A DNA stretch of 64,000 bases from Nothopassalora personata. Taxonomy: Eukaryota; Ascomycota; Dothideomycetes; Mycosphaerellales; Mycosphaerellaceae. The notes under the pieces are model-generated. The model did not search any database and was not told the origin of the DNA. It saw only the letters and a list, made by a program, of their open reading frames with translations. Shown one piece after another: positions 32,101-41,741 of this stretch. The stretch covers positions 496,001 through 560,000 of the forward strand of contig CM066297.1 of NCBI GenBank assembly GCA_033816765.1, written 5' to 3'. The position numbers were made by a program, and so were the translations under genes. The stretch's first letter is position 1; the number at the start of each line of letters is the position of its first letter.

Positions 32101-34580
32101 TAAGCTCGAATGCGTTAAGCTATTTCCTTGCCTTATCTACTATCGTCCGCTATCGATACGTAGGCTAAATGTCGATAACGTAGTCGCATTCCCTGAATGT
32201 AAGTACTCCTCTTCTCTAGTCGATTACTAGATTGTGCTTTCTTAACTAAGGCATACCTAATACTATGTTATAACTAGCTATATTAGTAACATCTAAGGTA
32301 ATATTCTCGTAGTGCTATTAGATAGCTAGTAGCAATGGTGTCGTCTCCCATTCTACGCTAGGTAACGATAATCCGTTTACCGCGATTAACTCGTAACCCT
32401 ATTTCTTCTTTAGGGTAGCGAACCCGTTTCTTCTTACGAAAGACTTAGAGATAAAATTCCCCGCTGCTCCTAAGTCGATTATGACACTAGTCTTATGTCC
32501 GTTAACGATTACTTATGTCTAGAAAACTGTGTTTAATGTCGATACGTGAGCCTAAGTATTGCATAACTCCCTTTAGTTGCTTATTCCTAGGGAGCTAATC
32601 CTTTTCCTAAATAGTATATAGTTCGCTATGCTTCGTGCCTAGAAGCTTCGGCTAGAACCTATAGCCCGTTGCCCTATGTCTACACTTATAGTCTATTACG
32701 TTCCTAGATCTTCTACGATTCTAAGTAGAGAGCCCGTACATACTATACTGCTGTTCGTAGTTCGTTTAAGACGAAAGTTCCTACCGGTGTTAGGTATCCG
32801 GTATCCGTTATTCGGCTTCCTATAGATAGTCGTTCGATAACCGCTTTAGCCAAGTTCTTAGTATTGTTTATAGTTAGGTAGCCCTATACTATGCCCCTTA
32901 TTATATTAAGTGTCTTGTCAAATTCGTTGGGGTTTAGGTATCGTTTCCCTAAGAACTTTAGTAGGAATTCTTCGTACCTTCGTTAGAGGTAGATAATTAA
33001 CTTATAGAGTTTCTTTAGCGCATCTACCGTAAATGTGTATACTTCGTTTTCGTCGTCGGTATCGCTCTCTTCTTCTTTGGATGAGTCCTCGCTTAACTCC
33101 TCCGGTACGTAATCTTCTTCGATAGTATCCAGTTCGTTTGTTTATTGTTCTAGTGCTAGTAACTAGCGTCCGTTCTATTCTAGATCCTAGTTTTCTTTAT
33201 TGTCGTTATCGAAGTAAGATTCGTCTATATCTACTTCTTAGAGCTTGTTTTGTCCGTACTAAGCTCCTAGGGTTCCTACCGGTTGTCGTAGCTAGTACCC
33301 TACGCCTAACTTAGCGTCGTAGTAGGTTTAACACAAGTCCTAGTAACAGAATCGCTAGTGAAGGCTTCCGTAACCGTGTCGAGATTCCTTCTTAACTTTA
33401 TAGTTAGCTCCTCGTGCTATTATGCTAAACAATCTAATAGTCTTTAATTGTTAGTTATTTGGTAGTAGTGTATGTTATTAAATATAGTATCCTCCTCGTC
33501 CTTATAAGGGGTCTAGGAGAGGCGTCGTAACCCGGTTACTATCCTTCTCCTCTACTCTCTAAGTATAGTTAAATTGTCGGGGTCTAACACTACTCCTAGA
33601 TTTGCCTACCTTTAGTTACATTATATTAAACTGCTCGCGGCGCACTATATTTTTACCGCGGTAATCCCGCGCTATATAGCCTTCCTTACTATAGGCATAG
33701 TATATAAGTTTTCCTTTTCCTTTAAAGGGCTTTCCGTAGCCCCTACTCTTGTCGATCTTCCGTCCTCGTTAGGTAACGTCTAGTTCTATTAGCTGTAGTC
33801 TATAGTAGGGCTAGCTTTGTCGTAAGAATTCTCCCTTCGTAACGTATCCTCCTAAGGGTCTACGATCCGGAGTGTATCCTACTATACCTCCTACTTTAGA
33901 GTCGTGTTTCTTTTCCTAGTGTCGTTCCTAGAGCTAGTTATCGACGTTAATCGACGCCTTTATTAGCTCTTCGAGGTTAGTGATCCGTCCCCGTGTCTTA
34001 TTAACTCGTCCTTAACGGAGTCCTTAAGCCTACGTCGGAACATAGTTATTAACGCCGTCTAGTCCTATCCGGTAATTTGTCCATATTCTTTAAATTTGGC
34101 TACATACTCTAAAGTAGACGTCTTCTGCTTTAGATGTTGAATAATTTGTATAGCCTATTAGACTTCGTTCGAGGTTCTAAAGATTGATTTCATCTTTTCT
34201 TTAAAGAGGGTATAGCTCCTAAACATTCCGGTAGGGTCTTATCGTCCTATACCTTTAAGGTATTCTTAAGGTAAGGTTTAATCTAGTTCTACGCACTTCC
34301 GCAAAGGTACGTAATAGCGAAGATAGTTCTTTTATTAGCATCGACTAGGTTAAACATAAGATATATATCTATCTAGTTAACCCAGTCGTCGAACTTAGCT
34401 CTGTCTCTATAGAAGAGGTCTAGCTTAGTAGCCTTAACGTCGTTCTTCCTTAGAGTAGGCTCGTTATCGTTATTAGACTTATCGTCCTTCGTAGTGGTCT
34501 ATTATAGTAGCGCACGGCGGATGCTTCCTACTTCGCTAGGGGCGGGTATTCCCCTACTAGCTACTTAAGTAGCGCCTATC
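29170..34580 (-). pseudogene. GyC-1 gag-pol (degraded)
   Basis: Minus-strand remnant. The RT catalytic box reads AYIDDILV at about 31379-31402. RNase H and an H-H-C-C/integrase core follow towards about 29600. Chromodomain-like sequence (FEPEAENEFKVEKILD, RYLIKWKGYDELE-like) lies at about 29190-29345. The gag half (about 33400-34560) has no motif that I can read with confidence. Numerous stops. Confidence 0.75.
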
Positions 34581-34585
34581 CTAAG

Positions 34586-34594
34586 GGCGTTTAA
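34586..34594 (-). other. GyC-1 putative self-primer binding site
   Basis: TTAAACGCC on the minus strand, 2 nt inside the 5' LTR. It is the exact complement of ggcgtttaa in the 3' LTR (minus strand of 28194-28202). GyC-2 has the same arrangement. Confidence 0.5.
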
Positions 34595-34596
34595 AG

Positions 34597-34956
34597 TGTT
34601 ATGTCTCGTTCTAGGGCTAGTCTTAAAGGAGAGATAAGTTAAGTTACGTAGCGGTATTCTTTAGAGAGGCTAAAGTAAGCTAAGCGAAGATAAATGATAG
34701 AAATAAGAGTTGTATTCCAATTAGTGAGATAGTAATATAAGTTAAACGTATTAGAACCATAAGGGTTTCTAGCGTTTCTAAATACAAAAGAGATTCGTAG
34801 ATCTCGGTGATTAGTCTAATCATTCTAAGCATAAGCAGTCTAATCAGTCTAAGTATAAGCAGTCTAATTGCTCTAAGTCTAAGCGCTTAGGTAGGATAAG
34901 TTACGTGTTCGTCTTATCGTTATGATTCTAGGGTCTCTAGGAATCATTCCGTAACA
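34597..34956 (-). repeat. GyC-1 5' LTR
   Basis: 360 bp, begins tgttatgtctcg and ends ccgtaaca on the plus strand. From about 34760 to 34956 it matches 28215-28409 closely; the first 150 bp do not. Its self-primer segment is mutated at two of nine positions. Confidence 0.7.
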
Positions 34957-37061
34957 TACTAATAAAGGACTACCTAAGGATATGCCTATTAGTCCCGTAA
35001 ACGCCCCCTTCGCATAAAGGAAGCGTATGTAGAATGCTAAGACTATAAGGATTAATAACTACGTCCGACAATATAGTTTAGCTAGTAATAGTCCGCTTAT
35101 AAAGGAAGAGGGTATTATCTACTAGATTAATTAGATCCTCTAGACAACGTTTCCTAATGTAAACGCTTAAGATTAGTTTCGATATAGTCGCTAGTTTAAG
35201 GCTACCCTCTTTAGTCGCGTTACTAACACCCCCGCTCTTTAGGAGAAGCTCGCTACAGTACGACGTCTTGTAGGAAAGGACCCTAAGGTTCGCACTAGAT
35301 AAGTAGTTACCTATAAAGATAAACCTAAGTATAGTAAGGAGGTCTTCCGCGAAGATAGTTAGGCCTAGTATATCGGAGTGTATTTAACTATGCTTTACTC
35401 TAAGGGTACGGTCCCTACTACTAAGCTATATAAGGACATTAAGAAAATCGGGCTCTCTAGTATCCTTAATAACTTTACTATAGTTCCTAGTCCTTAGGTA
35501 GTAGCGGAGTTTAGGATAAATAAGAACTAGATTAGGTTTCTAATTAATAAGGGTTCCGAGGTGAATATTATCGGCTAGAGGAACGCTTATAGGTTTAGGT
35601 TACTAGTAATGTCGAGTACTTAGCTTACCTTTCGAGGTGCTAGAGGGCGGGCCTAGTTTAAAGGTGTTATAGGCAATTTGGATGTTTAGGTATTTAGGGT
35701 TTACTACTAGGTAGACATGTTTATCTCCTCGGATCTAAACTTACTAACAATCCTAGGACGTCCGTAGGCCCGTAAGGTGCGGCTTACTACCCGTAACTGC
35801 AATAATAGTTTATAGGAGGGGACTATTACTAGCCGTAAAGGTAAAAGTATTATGTTTACTACCCTAGTTAGCTCGGATAGGTGTAAGACCCTTTAAGAAC
35901 TATTAAAAGCGTCGGGAAATAGAAGGGTAGGTTAAGTTACGGCGCTTAACCTACCGACTTGCTAAAGCCGGATTTAATAAAATCGGTAAGGTTCTCGCAC
36001 TATCTCGGAGAAACCTCGGACTTTAATTTACCGGTCCCGGGACCGGTAAATAGCTATAGTAAGGAAAACGGATACAACTACGACATAATGCATCTATAGG
36101 AACCCGGTAAGGCTCTAACGCCTAGCAACTATTTAGCTCACTTATTAGGATTGCTTAGGACTACTAGAGTAAAGGAACGAGTTATAGAAATTAGAATAGG
36201 CGCGTTTAAGGGAGATTCTATTACTAACGTTTATTTAGTTTAAGGGGATTAGCCCTCCGAGATCCTAAGGTAGTCTACATTAAATGCTTAGGTACGAAAG
36301 TAATAAGTAGGCTAATATATAGCTAACATTAGGATACCGTAGGTCTTTACGATATATAAGCGTAAAGCGGATAAGAAGAAGCTAGTAGACGCGAGCGTTC
36401 ACGAGCGCCTAGAATCACGAGTTAAGGGAGATATAGAATAGAAGCGTAGGGCGCTATACCTAGAGTCTAAGATGCCTAAAGAACAAGGTCCGTTTAACGG
36501 AAAGTACTTAACTAAGAAATTCTTAAGTATTAAGCGAGGTAGCCGGATTACTCTAGAATAACTTACCTTAATTAAGGTTAGTATTAAGCTATTACTAATA
36601 GAAAGGGCCTTATTCGATAAGATGCTCTACAACCGGGAGGCAGTCCTCGCTTAGGATTTTAGTTACATAAGGCAAATTAGGTACGACGTTATGCTACCTT
36701 AGAAGATTAACACGGTCCCTTATAGGCTATGGTAGGCACGCCCTATCCGGTTACACCTAAGTCTTAGGGCAATTGTTAAACACATAATTAGAGCCCGGAT
36801 TAAGAACAATACCCTAGAATACTTATAAGGGGCATATTCCAATAGCTAGTTCCTAGTCGTAAAGAAGGTTAATGCCTCTAGGAGCGATATGCTATATCGG
36901 TTAATTAACTTAGCTATACTCCTAAATAAGGTTACTATACGCGATGCTAACAATCTACCGAACACGGATAGCTTCTTAGAGGATTTTGCCGGGTACTGAG
37001 TCGCTTCACTTATAGACCTGTTTTTAGGTTATAATTAGATCACTTTAGATAAGTCCTACCG
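34957..37061 (+). pseudogene. GyB-2 gag end, protease and N-terminal RT (degraded)
   Basis: The protease-like box IRFLINKGSEVNIIG is at about 35525-35570. RT sequence at 36720-37050 includes RPIRLHLSLRAIVKHIIRA, NTLEYL-GAYSNS-FLVVKK, YRLINLAILLNKVTIRDANN and FLEDFAGY, followed by VASLIDLFLGYN-ITLDKS. These are the standard fungal Gypsy RT blocks. The RT is then cut by GyD-1 after ITLDK and resumes at 44755. In-frame stops are frequent. Confidence 0.8.
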
Positions 37062-37253
37062 TGACACGAGGCCTACGAGTGTAAGAGGGAAACGTAGGGT
37101 GTAGGGAATAGAGACGTAGTTAGACGAAGTATCTAGAGGTAACGCGCGAAGTACGAAAGATAAAGCAAAGCGCCGAGGCGTCGCGCTAGCGCCGGGAGAT
37201 CACGTGACCCTGATCACGTGACCGAACATCCAAATCAAGGTCGCTTCGTGACA
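37062..37253 (-). repeat. GyD-1 3' LTR
   Basis: 192 bp, tgacacgag...cgtgaca; the termini form a 7-bp inverted repeat (TGACACG/CGTGACA). It is identical to 44558-44749. It contains two TCACGTGA palindromes (37200-37207, 37214-37221) and the self-primer segment (37117-37125). The pol stop codon at 37186 lies inside it. Confidence 0.95.
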
Positions 37254-40200
37254 GTACCCCCCCCTCCACGAGACGAGCTCCTGCGACGTCGTTCAGGCTA
37301 TTGCGTTGCGTGCCAGTTGCACTTGCGTGCTTGCTGGTATTGCTTGTTCGCTGCTCATCATATGACGGCTGACTGCTGGTGTGCGAGTGTTGTTGCATGG
37401 TCTCACCCATTGAAGAGGTAGGCCGCTTTGAAGAACTTCCATCCAGCCGAATGCCTTCTGCGAGTGAGTAGAAAGGAGGCGTGGACTTCGTAGGCGGTGT
37501 GGCGTCTCCAGAGATCACTGCGAGACCATAAACTGAGACGCTAAATACGTGCGCCATGAACTCATCGTCAACCTCCGTAGGTCGTGGCTTGTCTGGGTAT
37601 GCGCGGTGAAATTCTTGCACCAGCTCCTCAGCACCTGGCAGCAGTGAGGTGTATGGGCGTTCGCTCATTGTGCCGTCCTTCCACAAAACCTTGTACCAGA
37701 CTTTGCGGTATTTTATCCTTGAGTCAACCACCTCTTGAACTTCCCATTCAGTCGATTCTTTACCATCTCTTACTATTTCGAGCGGCGGCGGCGGCGGCAG
37801 GTGCTGTCCAGGCAGCGGGTCTTCGGGTGCGCGGCGTAGGAGACTCGAGTGGAAAACATCGTGGAGGTGGGCGAGATCAGAGTTAGGTGGGAATCGCAGG
37901 CGGTAGGAACGGCGCCCAATAGGCTCGACGACTTCGAAGGGACCGAATGCTTTACTGTCGAGTTTCTTGGATGGTCGTGTAGTGCGGATGTTGCGTGCGT
38001 CGAGGAAGACTTTGTCGCCCTTTTGGAAATTTGGTGCGGGTGCACGTGCCACATTAGCTTGATCCGTGTTCTTGGCTTGGGTCCAAGCGTGCTCCGCTCG
38101 CATTTGCTCGAGCACGGCCTGTGTGAATTGCTCAAAGTCTTTGAGGTTGTCTGCAAAGGTGTCGGCTGCATCAAGCTGTTTCACCTTGTCTGCCGTGACT
38201 TGTGGACGGGCTTCAGATGGCTTCACATTCATCCCTAAGCTCGGGTGCCTTCCTGTGTTCGCAAAGAATGGTGTAACGCCTGTGCTGGCAGCTACATGGT
38301 TGTTCATCGCGAATTCCGCGGTCGGCAGCCAGTTAACCCAGTCGTCCTGGAGATAGTTACTGAAAGCTCGCAAGTATTGCTCTAACGCTTGGTTAGTTCG
38401 CTCCGATTGACCGTCGGTCTCTGGGTGGAAGGAAGTTGACAGGTTTTGTTTGATGCCGAGCCGCTGGCAGAGTCGTTCCCAGAAGGCGCTTACAAACTGC
38501 GTCCCGCGGTCTGACACAAATATTTCTGCGACGCCGTGATGGGGCATAATGTAATGGTAGTACAGGTCAGCTGTGTGTTCTGCATCCATACGGTCCGTAG
38601 GGATGAAGTGCACCTGCTTGGAGAGCATGTCTGTTACTGTCAGGATATTGGTGTATGTCTTGCCATCTCTGCGAGATTTGCTAGGCGGCAGGTCGACTAT
38701 GAAGTCCATGGCGACGTGTTTCCAGACGTCCGGTGGTGTACGATGGGCGGAGAGCGTCCCTTGGTACCGTGAACGAGACGGTGTTGATCTCCTACAGATG
38801 TAGCAGTTGCGCACGTATTGGGTGATGTCTTTCTGCATGAAAGGCCACCATAGGTCATGGCGTAGAATCAGTTCGTGTGTGCGTGCCATGCCTTGATGCC
38901 CAGCAAGAGGCGCGTCATGGTAGCTCTGCACTATCTTTGTGCGTAGGTTGCGGTATTCCGGCACAAACAGCCTGTTGTTCACGTACAGCCTCCCGTCTTG
39001 CATGCGGCACTCTGAAGCTGTAATCTTGCGCTGTTGCAGAAACTCAGACGTCTTGCGGTCGCGGAGATCTTTCTGAAGGCGCTTCATACGCATGCTGAAG
39101 CGTGGGTCCTTGTAAGCTGTATTGAGCATTGAGAGCACGTTGTCGTCCGAGTCTGCTGGTTGCTGCAACTCCGGCCAGTCTTCCTTGGGAGTGTCTGGCT
39201 CGTTGGGCGTTGGCTGGTCAGGGACTGTCGCCAGATCTGACCCGTCTTCTAGCGCTTGTTCAGGTGCCTTATGCTCGTCATCTTTTGGGACTTCGGGGAT
39301 GTTCGCATTCTCGTCGTCCGCATTCTCGTCGTTCGCTTTGTTGGCCAGCCTAGCGCTTCGTCGAGGTTCTGTAGGCGGGTCCGTGGTGATTGCGAATGCG
39401 GAGACTATATCCAGGTTATCCGGCTTCAAGATGGTTTGTTCGCGGTACTGTGTCCGTGCATCAATCCCTTCAGGCAGGTCTTGGGAGCGTCTCGTCAGGC
39501 TGTCCGGTTTGGTGCCCTGGACGCCCGGTCGATACGTGATCTTGAAGTTGAATTGTGACAGGAACTCGGCCCACCTAGCCTGGCGCTGGTTGAGTTGCTT
39601 CGTGGACATAAACCACTCCAGGTTCTTGTGATCTGACAGCACTCGGATGGGTTTCTGGTCATCCGCCTCTGGCACTAGTTCGTACTGCCATTCTTCGAAC
39701 GTCTTGACAATAGCGAGCAGCTCCTTGTCGTAGATGTCGTAGTTGCATTCTTGCGGACTCATCTTCTTGGAGAAGTAGGCTATCGGCTTGAGCAGAAACT
39801 CGCCTTCCTTCTCCGGATCTGGGTGCTTCTGGGACAGAACGCCTGCAGTTACGTAGTCTGACGCATCCGTCTCAATCCAAACTTCCAGTCCTGGTTGGAA
39901 GTGTGCCAGGATTGGTGCTGAGACGAATCGCTTCTTCAGCTTATCGAATGCTTGCTGGCATCCCTCGTCCCACTGCCAGGGTGTATCTTTCTTTGTCAGT
40001 GCTGTGAGCTTGCGCACGACTCTTGAATACTCATAGATGAAGCGTCTGTAGAAACCACTGAACCCGAGGAACGCAAGGACGTCCTTGACGTTCCGGGGTG
40101 TCTCCCAGTTCTGGATTGCTTCAACCTTAACTGGATCCATCTCGATACCTTCGGTAGTGACAATAAGGCTAAGGTACTTGATCTTCTTGACGAAGAATTC

Positions 40201-41691
40201 GCTCTTGTCAATGTCGATAGGCATACCGGCTTCGCCTACTTTCTTAATGACTGCTCGTACGTGCTGGACATGTTCTTCTTCGCTGTCGCTGTAGATGAGA
40301 ACATCGTCAAGATAGACTGTGCAGAACCGATCGAGGTACTCTCGCAGTACTTCATTGATTCGTCTCTGCCAACTGCTTGGCCCGTTGCAGAGCCCGAACG
40401 GCATAACCTTGAACTCGTAGAGGCCATATCTTGTGATGAAGGCTGTCAGCCATTCCTGTCCATGCGCAATGCGAAGGTTGTTGAATGCTGCTACGATGTC
40501 GAGTTTCGAGAACATCTTGGCCTTAGCCAGACGATCCAGGGTTTCTCGGATCAAAGGAATAGGATATCGGTCCTTAATCGTGAGGGCGTTCAATGCTCTG
40601 TAATCGACGCATACGCGCAGTCCACCACCAGGCTTCTTGACAATGAGCAGTGGTGATGCGCAGGGCGACTTGCTTTCTTGCAATGAACCGTTTGCAAGGC
40701 CATCGTCGAGAAACTTCCGTACCACGGCCAACTGCTCAGCATTCATTGGGATCATCTTGCGATAAGGCGGTGTAGTACCTGGTTTGAGCTTAATCTCATG
40801 GTCACTAGGACCATGCTCAGGCAGTACAAACTCCGACTTGTGCTTGAAGTACAGAGCTAGATCCTTAAGCACTGCTGGCAGCTTTTCTTCTGGGTTCGAC
40901 TTCTTGCACGCTGTCATGAAGCGTTCCCAGTCCTCTGGCGCCATCGCGAAGCATGAAAGTTGTTCTCCCTCCCCCCCAAACGGATCTTGCGGTGGCGGCT
41001 TATCGGGTGGTTCGGGTGGGACGTCGTCAGGTGGTGGTGTTAGGTCTTCAGGCCAAAGGGCAAAGAGCTGATTGTCCTTATCCTTTGACATCTTCATGAA
41101 CGCTTGCGCACTGACGATGTCGATATCATCAGAGCTGTGAAAGTCAGGGTCGACGTTGTGGGTCTTGCCGCGACGATCTATTGTTACGACGCAGACCAGA
41201 CTTCTGAAGTTATGGTTCAAGCAGCAGTTCGTGCTGTTGAAGGTCATTGTCCTGTTCTTGAAGCTGATCTCGGGGTCATGTTGTTCTAGCCATGACATTC
41301 CGATGACGATGTCATATGTGTCAAGGTCTGTAACGTAGTACAGATCCTGGTCGCGATGTGCTCCGACGTCCAGGGTGACGAGGACTGCATGTGTTATCAT
41401 AGAGCGGTGCCCGTCCGCAAGTCGCAAACGCTTAGGTTTCGCAAGAGGGATAAGGTTAAGGTGATGTGTGCGCACGAAGTTGTTATGGATGAAGAGGTCT
41501 GTTGCGCCTGTGTCGATCAAACTTTTTGCATTATAAGGTCCTAGTCTACTGTGTACCTTTGCAGAGCATACAAGGTGTTTGCCCTGTCTAGGCTGGACAG
41601 TGACGTTCTGGATGCCTCCTGCTGTCTCGGCACAAGACAGTGCAAGTTCGTTGTTGTCATAATCGTCATCTCTTAGGGTGCAAAGGTTCAT
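37186..41691 (-). CDS. GyD-1 Pol polyprotein (1501 residues)
   Basis: A complete Ty3/Gypsy Pol. Aspartic protease has LIDTGATDLF (catalytic D at residue 60). RT has CVDYRALNALTIKDRYPIPL, VMPFGLCNGPSSWQ and VYLDDVLIYSDS (about 458). RNase H has ETDASDYVTAGVLSQ and YDIYDKELLAIVKTFEEW. Integrase has an H-H-C-C zinc module (about 924-965), MDFIVDLPP (about 997), VSDRGTQFVSAFW and TDGQSERTNQ (about 1090). A chromodomain-like end (about 1311-1368) reads TEWEVQEVVDSRIKYRK and VLWKDG. The pol ATG is 48 nt past the gag stop and in another frame. The pol frame is closed by a stop about 12 codons upstream of that ATG, so simple frameshifting from gag does not join them. The last ~68 nt, including the stop, lie in the 3' LTR. 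Confidence 0.93.
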   Translation of the reverse strand: MNLCTLRDDDYDNNELALSCAETAGGIQNVTVQPRQGKHLVCSAKVHSRLGPYNAKSLIDTGATDLFIHNNFVRTHHLNLIPLAKPKRLRLADGHRSMITHAVLVTLDVGAHRDQDLYYVTDLDTYDIVIGMSWLEQHDPEISFKNRTMTFNSTNCCLNHNFRSLVCVVTIDRRGKTHNVDPDFHSSDDIDIVSAQAFMKMSKDKDNQLFALWPEDLTPPPDDVPPEPPDKPPPQDPFGGEGEQLSCFAMAPEDWERFMTACKKSNPEEKLPAVLKDLALYFKHKSEFVLPEHGPSDHEIKLKPGTTPPYRKMIPMNAEQLAVVRKFLDDGLANGSLQESKSPCASPLLIVKKPGGGLRVCVDYRALNALTIKDRYPIPLIRETLDRLAKAKMFSKLDIVAAFNNLRIAHGQEWLTAFITRYGLYEFKVMPFGLCNGPSSWQRRINEVLREYLDRFCTVYLDDVLIYSDSEEEHVQHVRAVIKKVGEAGMPIDIDKSEFFVKKIKYLSLIVTTEGIEMDPVKVEAIQNWETPRNVKDVLAFLGFSGFYRRFIYEYSRVVRKLTALTKKDTPWQWDEGCQQAFDKLKKRFVSAPILAHFQPGLEVWIETDASDYVTAGVLSQKHPDPEKEGEFLLKPIAYFSKKMSPQECNYDIYDKELLAIVKTFEEWQYELVPEADDQKPIRVLSDHKNLEWFMSTKQLNQRQARWAEFLSQFNFKITYRPGVQGTKPDSLTRRSQDLPEGIDARTQYREQTILKPDNLDIVSAFAITTDPPTEPRRSARLANKANDENADDENANIPEVPKDDEHKAPEQALEDGSDLATVPDQPTPNEPDTPKEDWPELQQPADSDDNVLSMLNTAYKDPRFSMRMKRLQKDLRDRKTSEFLQQRKITASECRMQDGRLYVNNRLFVPEYRNLRTKIVQSYHDAPLAGHQGMARTHELILRHDLWWPFMQKDITQYVRNCYICRRSTPSRSRYQGTLSAHRTPPDVWKHVAMDFIVDLPPSKSRRDGKTYTNILTVTDMLSKQVHFIPTDRMDAEHTADLYYHYIMPHHGVAEIFVSDRGTQFVSAFWERLCQRLGIKQNLSTSFHPETDGQSERTNQALEQYLRAFSNYLQDDWVNWLPTAEFAMNNHVAASTGVTPFFANTGRHPSLGMNVKPSEARPQVTADKVKQLDAADTFADNLKDFEQFTQAVLEQMRAEHAWTQAKNTDQANVARAPAPNFQKGDKVFLDARNIRTTRPSKKLDSKAFGPFEVVEPIGRRSYRLRFPPNSDLAHLHDVFHSSLLRRAPEDPLPGQHLPPPPPLEIVRDGKESTEWEVQEVVDSRIKYRKVWYKVLWKDGTMSERPYTSLLPGAEELVQEFHRAYPDKPRPTEVDDEFMAHVFSVSVYGLAVISGDATPPTKSTPPFYSLAEGIRLDGSSSKRPTSSMGETMQQHSHTSSQPSYDEQRTSNTSKHASATGTQRNSLNDVAGARLVEGGVLSRSDLDLDVRSRDQGHVISRR

Positions 41692-41741
41692 CTCTTCTTC
41701 ATGTTCTTCGTTTGAGCAAGGCTTAGGGTCGCGACTTGACT

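Larger units (their letters stand above)
28006..34956 (-). mobile_element. GyC-1: Ty3/Gypsy chromovirus, RIP-degraded
   Basis: Minus-strand element with flanking LTRs at 28006-28409 (3') and 34597-34956 (5'). Gag, protease, RT, RNase H, integrase and chromodomain remnants run right to left. A tRNA-like unit and an antisense six-Cys gene lie between pol and the 3' LTR. The LTRs match well over their outer two thirds but differ over the segment next to 28006/34597, so they derive from different subfamilies. Flanks gtaaa and tacta do not match, so the ends have been rearranged since insertion. Confidence 0.82.
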
